From Pardosa pseudoannulata (Eukaryota > Arthropoda > Arachnida > Araneae > Lycosidae), in contig CM063503.1 of NCBI GenBank assembly GCA_032207245.1, positions 105,001,256 to 105,065,255 of the forward strand: DNA of 64,000 nucleotides. The letters run 5' to 3'. The stretch's first letter is position 1. Each line of letters opens with the position of its first letter. Below are positions 28,258-38,158 of the stretch, in pieces. The translations under genes were made by a program, and so were the position numbers. The notes beneath the pieces were generated by a model that saw nothing but the letters and a program-made list of their open reading frames with translations, searched no databases and had not been told where the DNA came from.

Positions 28258-28470
28258 CCGACAGCTGGGTTTTGTTTTGTTTTGTTTTGGTTTTGGAGCG
28301 CTATGCTCTACTTTTTGCAACGCGAGGGCTAATGAGACCTTGACCTACTGCTTAAAGCCGATTCCGAAAGGATACGAACACCCATGCCATAGTGGGATTC
28401 GAACCCACGAACTCCAGTTCCGAAGTCCAGCACCCTAACCATTCGGCCATCGTTCGGCCCGACAGCTGGG
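28258..28470. repeat. 12-bp target-site duplication around a SINE
   Basis: CCGACAGCTGGG is present identically at 28258-28269 and 28459-28470, directly bordering the SINE. Such a duplication arises from LINE-mediated insertion, and its perfection suggests a comparatively recent event. Confidence 0.93.
28270..28458 (-). mobile_element. tRNA-derived SINE, best-preserved copy
   Basis: Read on the minus strand, the head GGCCGAACGATGGCCGAATG holds an A box (TGGCCGAATGGTTA), followed by a variable region and a canonical B box GGGTTCGAATCCCAC. The body runs through TTTCGGAATCGGCTTTAAGC, TAGGTCAAGG and ATTAGCCCTCG, then GCGCTCCAAAACC, and ends in a (CAAAA)n tail. It is flanked by a perfect 12-bp duplication, so both ends are exact. 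tRNA-derived SINEs with this architecture have been described from octopus and squid; assignment to a named family needs a database comparison. It carries no protein. Confidence 0.93.
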
Positions 28471-28632
28471 AAACGTGCTAAATAGATAGAAAGTTTAAGT
28501 TTTACGATACAAAGCTTTAAGAAGAATGTTAAGTGGAAAATACTCCGTTGATTAAACTATTTAGAGGCTGGGAAAAAGATTTAAATGAATTAGAATGGTA
28601 GAGAGGAGATTTTTAAAGAAATACTAGAGTTA

Positions 28633-28636
<4 letters not shown>

Positions 28637-28682
<46 letters not shown>

Positions 28683-28693
28683 AGAGAGAGAGA
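28637..28693. repeat. (AT)n-(GA)n microsatellite
   Basis: About 45 bp of AT dinucleotides run directly into a short GA run. Confidence 0.97.
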
Positions 28694-29366
28694 AATAGGT
28701 CGTGGGTAGAAATTTTCCCTCTTATTCAATAATATTTAGTTATTTCAGTATTGAGTTGAAATGTCGAATATTCCCCTCAAGGAAAATGAGCGAATGATTC
28801 AAACTTGGAAATGAACAGTTGTTTCTAAATAAATGTGAAGCGGAGTCATTCATGCTTTCCCCTTTGGGCTATTTTTAAAAGATCTATTGCTGGATCTCAT
28901 AAACGTAGGAACAGTTGGTAGATGAAATATGGCATATACATTGGAACATTTCAGATATTTTACACTTTTGATAAAATATTTATCGAATTCGAGTAATTAA
29001 TAATAATTTCTCTCATAGAATTGTGTAACCAAATTTCCGTAACAATGCTGAAATTTCAGATGGTACAATTTCTGTCAAAAGTTATTTAGGAATGAAAGGA
29101 GGAATAAGGTTAATTTGTATGTTTCGATTTGTATTTCAGTTCGCGATAAAGAGTAAAATATAAATATATCTAAAAGTTTTGTGTCAAAAATATAGAATAG
29201 TGTATCTATATTTAAGATGACACGCCCCACGCGTAGTATTATAATAATGATTCATATATTTTTATTATCCTTTCCATAGGTGATACGAGACGCTCAAAGT
29301 CTGCATAGTAGCACCTCTAATCCCTTTGAATCGGTTTATATCGTCAATACCAATGTGAACGGGTCT
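28694..29366. other. AT-rich stretch, no gene seen
   Basis: Nothing supported. Confidence 0.6.
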
Positions 29367-29370
29367 TTAA

Positions 29371-29865
29371 CCACTTCCGGTAAAATGACGAGTTTAGCTC
29401 GTCATTAGTTTTTCATTCCATACCGCACAATGACGAGCTACACTCGTCATGCGATTAAAGTTACTGTTAAATATGATAATTTAGTTTAAAATTTCTAGTG
29501 TACACTTTTATCACTTGTGAAAATCACAAGTCACTATTGCATATTGTTTACTTAGAATTTCTTGGTACAAGTCATTGCCAAATTAATGAGTCAGAATAAA
29601 AAAAACCTACTAAGAAATGGCGTGTGTGTTACAAGAATCAAATTAAAAGTGAGACTACTTGGCGGTGTAAACAATTAAGAATTCCTTTGCACTTTGTTTT
29701 GAAAAGTACCACTAGCTTGAAGACTATTATCTGTATACCTTATTAATGTTTTGCTTTGATATTTTCTTAATTTTACTGTTTCTGATATTATTTAACACTA
29801 TGTAAAAAATGGATTTTAATTAAGAATATGTAAGAATTTTCATTATTAAATCATACCGGAAGGGG
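29371..29865 (+). mobile_element. piggyBac-type MITE, copy 2 (internally deleted)
   Basis: TTAA lies at 29367-29370 and 29866-29869. The termini are CCACTTCCGGTA (one change from the family form) and TACCGGAAGGGG. The twin hairpins are exact: AATGACGAG/CTCGTCATT at 29384-29392 with 29398-29406, and ATGACGAG/CTCGTCAT at 29430-29437 with 29443-29450. At 495 bp it is about 70 bp shorter than copy 4. The missing part is the AT-rich tail between AATATGTAAGAA and TTTTCATTATTAAAT. The transposase remnant is present but further broken by a base gained or lost near CTAAGAAATGGCGTG, so no long frame remains. Confidence 0.93.
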
Positions 29866-29869
29866 TTAA

Positions 29870-31444
29870 AAGACCTTTTTTCGGAAACAGCGATATCTGT
29901 GTTAAACTTGTGTTTGCATGTTATACATTAAATTACAAACCTTTGTCTTTTATATCATGATTTTGAGAATAATGTTAAAATGTGGAATAAAAATCTTTTA
30001 GCAAGAAATGTAAAAACAAACAGTGGTGACTGAAAAATTACAAAAAATGCTCCATATATAAATTTAAAAAGAATTAGTAAACACAATGTGTTATTTAAAA
30101 AAGAAGCTCGTTGGCTCTCAATGATGTGCCAATATGCAACGTTTGAAGTTGAAAATTTATATTTAGAGCTGTTTCAACAGCAAATTGTGTACAATCGTTT
30201 TCCATTGTAATATGTTCTCTATGTAATGAAATGTTCCAGTATAACAGATATTAACTCTATCGGTGGACACCAAATGGCAGTACTTGCACTACACAACAAT
30301 ACAGAAACAAAATATTGATGAACTCCCATGCACAGTAAAACAATGCTTTTTAAGTCAAGTTTTAAAAAACAGAAAAAACTATTATTTCACTAATTATTTT
30401 TGATTTTTTTGTTTCATTACATTTTTCCAGAGGAAAGAAAGCAGTACTTTAATCAGTAAAATATACATTTATGAAGTAATGAAATTTATAAAAAAATATA
30501 CCTATATAGTAAAAAAATCAGAATATAACAAATGCTAAGGGCACTGATTGTGTTTAGATAGCAGTACTTGAGCAGTACGTAGAAAACAGCTTTACCTAAA
30601 GAAACAAAAGCAATTTTGAACTTTTAAGAAAATGTACAGATAGTTCTGATGTGGAATTATACAATCAAGAGTTTTTAAAAAAGAGGATACATATGTAAGC
30701 GTGACATCATATGAGATTTTTTACAGATGATCCTTCTGATGACAATAATAATTTTTTTTAAATATGTATAAGGTAATAGGCGTAAAAGGAAATTATATTA
30801 CAACCATATGTGTTTTTTGTTTTGAAATATCCTGTCTTTCTGTAACCCTATATTATTTAGTTATTCACTGATAATTTCCCTTGTGTTTTTCCAGAATAGC
30901 ATCTTTTGTTATGCTCTATGATCTAGTGCCACTAATGTTAAATAAGTACTTTTAACGTAATCCGCTCTATTTCTGTTTACTGCTTGAATTTTAAACACAA
31001 GTGTAAAAAATAGAATTCTGGTAGTAATTCCCAAATAGAAATAAAAGAGGATTTACTTTGGAAGAAAAGTTCTGTATGATATTTTTTATAGATATACATA
31101 ACACACATATGAAAATAAGGAATTTATTTTATAAAAATTGCTTACACAGTTTTTATAATTGATTATTTCTTATGAAATGAATGTTATACAGATGCAGTAA
31201 AATAATTTTTGAAACTTATAAAAAAAATTAAATATTTGTGAAGTGAATTTTATTTGTAAGAATAATTCATTCATACGTTTCATAATCTTTATAGAAATAA
31301 TCTTTAAATTATGGTTTAAACCAATGATATTTAAAAAAATAATTGTGTAGACTTTCTAAACTGCTACAGAAATTAGAGATTAGGTATCCCCCCCCACACA
31401 CATACATTAGTAAGAAAGCATTATGTATATATAGAAATTAGTAG

Positions 31445-31447
<3 letters not shown>
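29870..31447. other. AT-rich stretch, no gene seen
   Basis: Nothing is recognisable. A short C8 run is followed by CACACA near 31390. Confidence 0.6.

Positions 31448-31496
<49 letters not shown>
31448..31496. repeat. (AT)n microsatellite
   Basis: A perfect AT array of about 48 bp. Confidence 0.97.
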
Positions 31497-31498
<2 letters not shown>

Positions 31499-33776
31499 CT
31501 TTTGAAATGAAAATATTTTATATCTATAATAACTATCTTCAGTATTTTATATTATTTCATAAATAACTATTCAATATCAGGATAAAAGAAATTATTCCAA
31601 TATTTATAATAAATGTTTGTAAAACTTTTGCAAGTTGCAAATGTGGTAAATTTTATTTTACTACATTTAGTTTTAAATTTTTAGATTTGCCCTTTTCTTA
31701 AATAATTTTTACAGTAGTAAATTTTGTCTTATAAATCACTTAATCTAACTTTTTTAGCATTGGTTAGGGAACAGAAGACTTTCAACTTGACTTGATTTTA
31801 ATCTATCTTAATTTTAAAACAAAAGGAAGAATGGAAATCCTAAATGGCTATCGTATTCATTATCTTTAAATGAATATGATTACTTCTTAACTCATAATAA
31901 AATTACTGTGAATAACAATTTAAACATTCTTTAAATAAAAATGTTTGAATTATTAATATTTCAAACAACCCAAGTGCAATTAAAACTACCAGATCATTTG
32001 AAATTTGACAACTATTTACACAGCATAATATAAAATTTGATAAAATTAATGCTTCTCAAAAAGTAAAATCTGTTTATCTTTTTGCCTTAAAAATGTTAAA
32101 GACATTTTAAGGCAGAATAAATCGTTATTTATTTACAATTACAATTTAAATTTTTCTTGAAGGCTTATGGGAATATTTCTAAAAGGTATCACAAAAATAT
32201 CCATATTATCATTCAATGGAAGCACTGGCAGATTTTCTATGAAGCTTCTTTTAAATAAAATAATAACTTTAAAAATACTGATAATTTCAACGATAGATTT
32301 AAATCACTTCTACATAAATATATTGCTAATACTCGAGTTATCAAGTTGATTAAAATAGTTTTGAAAGATCGCTGTAACTCTAAGTAAACACTGATATCGT
32401 AAGTTCAGACAATTTAAAATGTCAAATGCTTACATGATCTGGTTAGTAAAAAAACAAAAGGTATGCATTCTCAAGATCTGTTTTATGATAACTATTCAGT
32501 TAGGATTGAAAATTACTATAGTTACAGTGATTCTAAAATTCAGCAGTGCATAATATTTGTAAGGAAATTTTCATTCATTCTGCGTATGAGATGTATGGTG
32601 TTCATCCATTCGATATAACATATACAATTAACAATACTTATACAAATAAAAAGGTATGCAATTAATAATACAATAACATGTACAAAAGGCAATTAGTATA
32701 ATTTTTATATTTTTTAAATAACTTATCTGATAAATACATTATTACTCAAATTATTATTTTATAAAAGAATATACTGCTATATAGTTATCTCCGTGTTTGT
32801 CATTTATGTTTTGAAATTCGGACTTTTTGTTAAATATACCCATAAATGTTACAGTTGAGGAAATACCATTAATTGTTTTATGTTTCATATTTTGCAATAT
32901 TTCATACCATTTATGTAGCTTTAGTATTAAATTTTAAGAAGCATTGAAATGTAAATGTGAAAACGTGTTTGTTTATATAGTTTGTTTATATTATCATTTT
33001 CTCTGCCTTAATTACATTCAGTTAAACTTTTTTGGTTTCTCATACATTTTTACTATCAAGAGAAATATATTTATTTTAAAACTGAAATTTTAGGAGCTAT
33101 ACTACGGGAAAGAAGGAAATTCTATCTTATTGATTTTTTTTTATTTAAGAATATATTTTAAAGAATAACCTAAATTGATTGAAATGATTTGTAAATAGAA
33201 TATAAATTTGAAAATTGAAATAAATAAAATAAGAAATCTGCAGATTTTGTTAAATCAAATCAACGTTTATGTACCATATAATCTCATAGTTCTTAATTAG
33301 TGTTTAACATTAGTTTAATATACGGTATATAGTTTCCTTCTGTCTTAACTGTCTGTTTAAATACAATTTGTAATAACATTTGCAAAATATATGTTTTTAA
33401 AGTTTATTTGCTACTTTTAACAGATTTTAATAAGAATAGTACTAATAAGAATAGTAATATAATAAGCATACTATTTGTCAAATTAATTCTCTGAAAAAAT
33501 TGGGCTGTGCTGTTTACACACTCACAAAAATAGTGCCTTGTATTCAAATAGAGAAAAAATGTGAATTTTATTAAAAAAAAATTCCGTCAATGAACCAGAT
33601 TTCTAGCAACGGAGAAAATTCATGTTTCTCTTCACTCCATATTTTTAAACGCCAAAAATTTATTTCCCCATTAAAATGTATAATATTTTTGCCTTTTTAT
33701 TTTAAGATATTGATTTATATTTCCAGGATAAATATTTGCTTCTCAAAAAAACTCTATCGAAAATCTTAACGAATAT
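31497..33776. other. AT-rich stretch, no gene seen
   Basis: Only short chance-length frames and A/T runs were found. Confidence 0.6.
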
Positions 33777-34010
33777 TTCGCGAAATAAAGGCCCCCGAGC
33801 CATAACAAATATCCTATACTTTACTACATTAATTCTTTCTGACCTGGCAACGGCGGACATTTTTTAAACGTAGGTGATAGGAAATGAGTTCAGCGAAATA
33901 GACCGTGATCAGTAAAAGCGTAACTCATCGTGAAAACGATAAAACTTTGAGCAGTCTTTCGGAGGTTACGTAAAGGCTAAACTAAAACAAATCGATTGGC
34001 CTTATCTTTA
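33777..34010 (+). repeat. unclassified dispersed repeat, copy A of an inverted pair
   Basis: It shares an anchor, CGAAATAGACCGTGATCAGT, and flanking similarity (for example GGCTAAACT.AA.CAAATCGATT) with the reverse complement of 36265-36500. It has higher G+C than its surroundings. No open frame, tRNA box or terminal repeat was recognised. It is presumably a fragment of an interspersed element. Confidence 0.75.
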
Positions 34011-34223
34011 TTCTTATATTCGTAAATATGACTTCCATATTTTATTCAAAATCAGCAACAATGAGTATGACTCAGTCATCTATTTTATGTCTGATACTGG
34101 TATTTATCCAGAAATACTGTATTACAAGCCATAAAGTTTTTATAATGCTTGACGCTAGAATGGAATTTTTGCATATATACTACATATTAAACAAACACAT
34201 ACACAAATATCTATGAATACGTA

Positions 34224-35693
34224 CAGTGGGGAAAAAATATAAAGTCTCTTGAAAATATGATATAATTAAAAAGCAAAAGATCATATATTTACGAATTTCA
34301 TACATATATATTATATGCTACGAGGAACTAAAGGAAAAAATAAATTCATTAATAACTATATTAACAAATGGTTAATAGACTTAAGAAAATTTTCTGTATA
34401 AAGAAAGTTGGAGACAATTATAAAATCGATACATCAATTTCATCAGTAATTGATGTGAGACCCATTTTTATCTGACTGTGCCTAGTCTCTTGTTCTTTAA
34501 ATCTATTAGACCACACAAAGTATTAGCATCAATATTGTTTCAGCAGTTGTTAATAGTGCTCATCAAATTTAACTTTGAATTGAATTGCCTTCCATTTTTG
34601 TAAACATCTCGGACTAAAATTCCCCAAAGATACATTCTATTACATTATTATCGGGGTTACAATCTGGCCATTGAAGACATTTCACCTTATTAGCTTCCAG
34701 AGAAGATTTAGTTGATTTTGAAACATGAACGGAAGTGTTGACCAGCTGAAATGTCCAGTCTTCTGAACTCACAAGAGGAACAATGGGTTATAAATTCTCT
34801 CCTAACATATCTTGATTCACAATTGAATTTGTTTTGTTATGCATGCAAGCAATTCACAGGCAGCAAATTCAGCCCAAACCATTATAAAGTCACCTCGAAA
34901 TTGATGCTTTAAAATAATATGAGGTTCCTGTCGTAAATCATGCCAAAATAATTTACAGCCCTCGGGTCTATCGAAATTAAATTTTATTTCATCGGAAAAG
35001 AAAATACATCTCCAATTTTTGATTTCGATTAAATGTTTTCGGGCAAAGTCTAAGCGAGCATTTATAAGGTCCTTATTAAGAGGGGGTTTTACTATAACTT
35101 TTATTTTACTTTTTTTTCAACTGAACAATGGGAACTGCTTAAACCATTTTTTACCGTTCGGCTTGCACAAGGTAATTGTAACTATTCTTGAAGTTGGGCA
35201 GATGACATTTTTTTGTCCACAAGCTAGTTTCCAGATTTGTATTGATAGCCTTACTGTTAAGGATTTCGGTCTTCCTGTACTCTTCTTACTGTCGTAATTT
35301 TCACGATTTCTGAAAAAACTGTTTACTTCAGCCTTGAACCTTCCTATTTTGCTTCCAATATTAGAAAGTTGTATTAAACACACCAAATACAAAATGGATG
35401 TGAGTAACAAGTTTAATTTACCTAAGCATTTAAGGCGACCTGCTTCCTCAAGTCTGGCAATACGTCAAACAAGGCTAGAACTAATGACTTTATAATTTTT
35501 TCAAGTTGTTATTCATTGGTTGCAAGACATTAGCATAATTTATGTTCTCCCTTCCGTTTTTCTAAACAGAGTTTATGCGTATTAGTACATTGTTAATCAT
35601 GCAAACGGAACTAGAATTTACGTTATCAAAAATTACATTACTTCTCGACTTTTCTAAATTTTTCTATCGGCTTCATAGTTTTTTCCAGCACTG
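34224..35693 (-). mobile_element. near-complete Tc1/mariner element with terminal repeats
   Basis: TA dinucleotides border both ends (34222-34223 and 35694-35695), as expected for the Tc1/mariner target. The ends are imperfect inverted repeats: CAGTGGGGAAAAAAT on the left and, inverted, CAGTGCTGGAAAAAA on the right. The length of 1470 bp fits a full Tc1-like element. It holds one decayed transposase on the minus strand. The right end directly abuts a 180-bp TA/TG microsatellite. It is distinct in sequence from the Tc1 relic at 22440-23290, so it belongs to another subfamily. Confidence 0.9.
34540..35500 (-). pseudogene. Tc1-like transposase, inactivated
   Basis: From the N-terminus on the minus strand: a helix-turn-helix region with the GRPKSLT hook (within 35117-35410), then NKDLINARLDFARKH, and the catalytic segment FFSDEIKFNF with its Asp at 34991-34993. 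These are followed by FDRPEGCKLFWHDLR, a segment ending VHVSKSTKSSLEANKVKCLQWP, and NVIECIF with the Glu at 34635-34637. This is the normal order for Tc1. The second catalytic Asp is lost (LVNTSVHVS where the family has QDNA.VH). Several stops (after IQL, and after GEF) and frame changes break the frame, so no active enzyme can be made. Confidence 0.87.
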
Positions 35694-35702
35694 TATATAT
35701 GT

Positions 35703-35889
<187 letters not shown>

Positions 35890-36264
35890 AGACATCAATT
35901 TTCAATATTTTAAATGAAACTACTTAAATAAAAATTAGCTTATTTCATACTGGTGTATATGAATATAACTTAAATAGGCCGTGAATGTTAGTGAAAAGGA
36001 AACTTTAGTATGCCTGAAAAAAATCACTTTAAATCAATTATATCGTGTATGGATAAAATGGCTTACTATCAGCTAAAATGTGTGTTTAAAACAATCTTCA
36101 GAATGATTTAATAGTCCTGTATTTTTTTCTCTTGTGATACTTGCATAATTATCTGAATCTAATTTTCTTCTATAACTTTAAACATATATTTTTGATGTCG
36201 GCGCATTAATGGCAGTCGAGTCTTATATAGATTATGTTATTGGATTAGAATAAGATATTCTTGT

Positions 36265-36500
36265 CAGGTCACGGAAAGAAGTAGGAAGACTAATCGATTT
36301 GCTTCAGTTTAGCCTCTACGTCAACTTAGAAGATTTGTCAGAGGTTTATCTTTCTTACGATCAATTACACTGTCACTGATCACGGTCTATTTCGTTAAAC
36401 TTATTTTCACCCGCCTTTGCTGTAAAGGAATCTATTGTTGTCATGCCAAGAGGGATTAGTGTACCAAAAAATAAGGTGTTCTTTATCGCGCTTAATTAAA
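36265..36500 (-). repeat. unclassified dispersed repeat, copy B of an inverted pair
   Basis: Its reverse complement aligns with 33777-34010, strongest around AACGAAATAGACCGTGATCA (36380-36400) and through AGGCTAAACTGAAGCAAATC. Overall similarity is estimated by eye at 65-75%, with indels, so the copies are old. It lies on the far side of the Tc1 element from copy A. Confidence 0.75.
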
Positions 36501-37458
36501 GGCATTGTTCCCAAACTAATAGTTATATTAATGATATCGAATTCTTAATGCTGAAATAATCTGTATGATTTTCCTATTCATTTATCATAAAATAAAATAA
36601 TCTTTCATCATTTCTTGTCAACAATATGTATTTATGTCATATAACCTTATTTATTAATGTGATATCGACTCTTAAAATTTCAAATATTTGATCTTATTTC
36701 ACACAGTATTACTGTGAAAATAATTTTCTTTGAACGTATTAAGTCTAAATACATCCAACATTCCATAACAACTTCGGAGTTATGGTTAAATTTTTGTTTT
36801 GCTTTAGATGAAAATCATAACATATAAATGGACATTTCTATGCTTTGAATAGTTACTAAAATATAAATGTGGAGTAACAGATTAAAATACAATAAAAAAC
36901 ATTTTGATTGGGTAGCCATTTTAGTAATATTTGATAAATATTTGGTTACATCAAGTTAGTTTAAATACTTGTTAGTTTAAATAATAAAATTAATCTTCAT
37001 ATATATTTTCAATTTAGTCTGTTGAACATTTCCCAACTGTAAATAAGGGAGAAATTCGTTATAGAGAGTAAATGTTTTAACATTAAAGTTTAGACATTTC
37101 AGTGATTTTACTTAAAATGTTCAGAATATTTTAGTTCATTAGCATTTAATATTTAAAGTGTTCTATACTTTACTTCTAAGAAAATAAAATAATTTTAATT
37201 TTATATCAGAAATATAAGGGATACAAATTTGTTTCTAAATAGGTTATATATTAGTAGGATATACGACTTAAGAAAGGAAAAATATTCAGTTTCTTTCATA
37301 CTAACTTATTTACATTTATAATACCTTTCCCGCTCATATTAAATGATACCCCGTTTCAAATTGGATACTACTTCAGAAGTTATAGCTAAAAATGGGTTGT
37401 ACTTCAGATATAAAAAATATGGGCATTTGTATCTTATATATATGACACGGACGAGAGG
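36501..37458. other. AT-rich stretch, no gene seen
   Basis: Nothing supported. Confidence 0.6.
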
Positions 37459-37719
37459 TTAAGGCATGGAAGACACATTTGATTTCATATATAAAAACTT
37501 CTTTATTGTAATCCTTCTGTCCATGGCTATTCCATTTAGATATCCTTTGTTCTCATATTGTGCCACGATAAGCATGGAGGATGTTATCAGCCCGAGTTCC
37601 CGTCTGTGTTTTATGGCGTTGCTACGTAAGAAAATTCCTATGTCTACTTCCGCGTCTGCTTCTTTACTCTGTATAGTTTCAATCGAGGTGTGTCTTTCTC
37701 CTATTACGTTATCGTTATT
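37459..37719 (-). other. candidate coding fragment, unrecognised
   Basis: An 86-codon minus-strand frame, bounded by stops and without an early Met, lies in a patch of clearly higher G+C. Its residue mix is protein-like and charged (GERHTSIETIQSKEADAEVD, then FLRSNAIKHRRELGLITSS, ending MKSNVSSMP before the stop). The opposite strand has an ATG frame of 85 codons (37466-37723) rich in Ser, Leu and Ile, which reads like its shadow. It could be a transposon gene fragment or a last exon. The splice-acceptor candidate upstream lacks a pyrimidine tract. No family was recognised. Confidence 0.3.
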
Positions 37720-37772
37720 CTAACTATTTTTAATTATAAATCGCTTAGATCTTAACCACCATTTTTAAACCT

Positions 37773-37785
37773 GACACACACACAC

Positions 37786-37880
<95 letters not shown>
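37773..37880. repeat. (CA)n-(TA)n microsatellite
   Basis: A short CA run followed by about 95 bp of perfect TA. Confidence 0.97.
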
Positions 37881-37883
<3 letters not shown>

Positions 37884-38000
37884 TAGTACTTATTTTATTC
37901 AATTATTATTTGCAAGATCATTTTTAAGCTAATAGAGCATGACTTATGACACCAAGGTTGATATTGTTTTCCCCCTCGTTACAATCTTCCAAAGTTCAGA

Positions 38001-38158
38001 GCCGAACAATGGTAGAGCGTTGCTGTTTGGTTCCGGAGTTCGAATGTTCTAATCCGTCTGATGGTATGGATGTTCGTCGCCTTGCGGAATCGGATTTAAT
38101 CAGTAGGTCCCAGTCTTATTAGCCCTCGTGTAACAAAGCAATAGTGCTCGAAACCAGA
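38001..38158 (+). mobile_element. tRNA-derived SINE, third copy
   Basis: It starts GCCGAACAATGGTAGAG and has a damaged B box (GAGTTCGAATGTTCTAATC, with an apparent short insertion). The family body follows (GATGTTCGTCGCCTTGCGGAATCGGA, TTAATCAGTAGGTC, TTATTAGCCCTCGTG), then AGTGCTCGAAACCA. The order and wording match the minus-strand copy at 28270-28458. No clear poly-A-like tail or target duplication remains, so it is older. Confidence 0.88.

Noticed and set aside
28376..28459. Apparent tRNA gene on the minus strand
   Set aside because: The A and B boxes are good, but the sequence continues into a SINE body and tail flanked by a target duplication, and the acceptor stem is not intact.
29384..29450. 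CRISPR-like array of short palindromic repeats
   Set aside because: There are only two units per copy, inside a TTAA-flanked transposon in a eukaryotic genome. No cas genes or spacer pattern are present.
35019..35297. 92-codon plus-strand frame
   Set aside because: It is the antisense shadow of the Tc1 transposase, whose recognisable motifs are on the minus strand.
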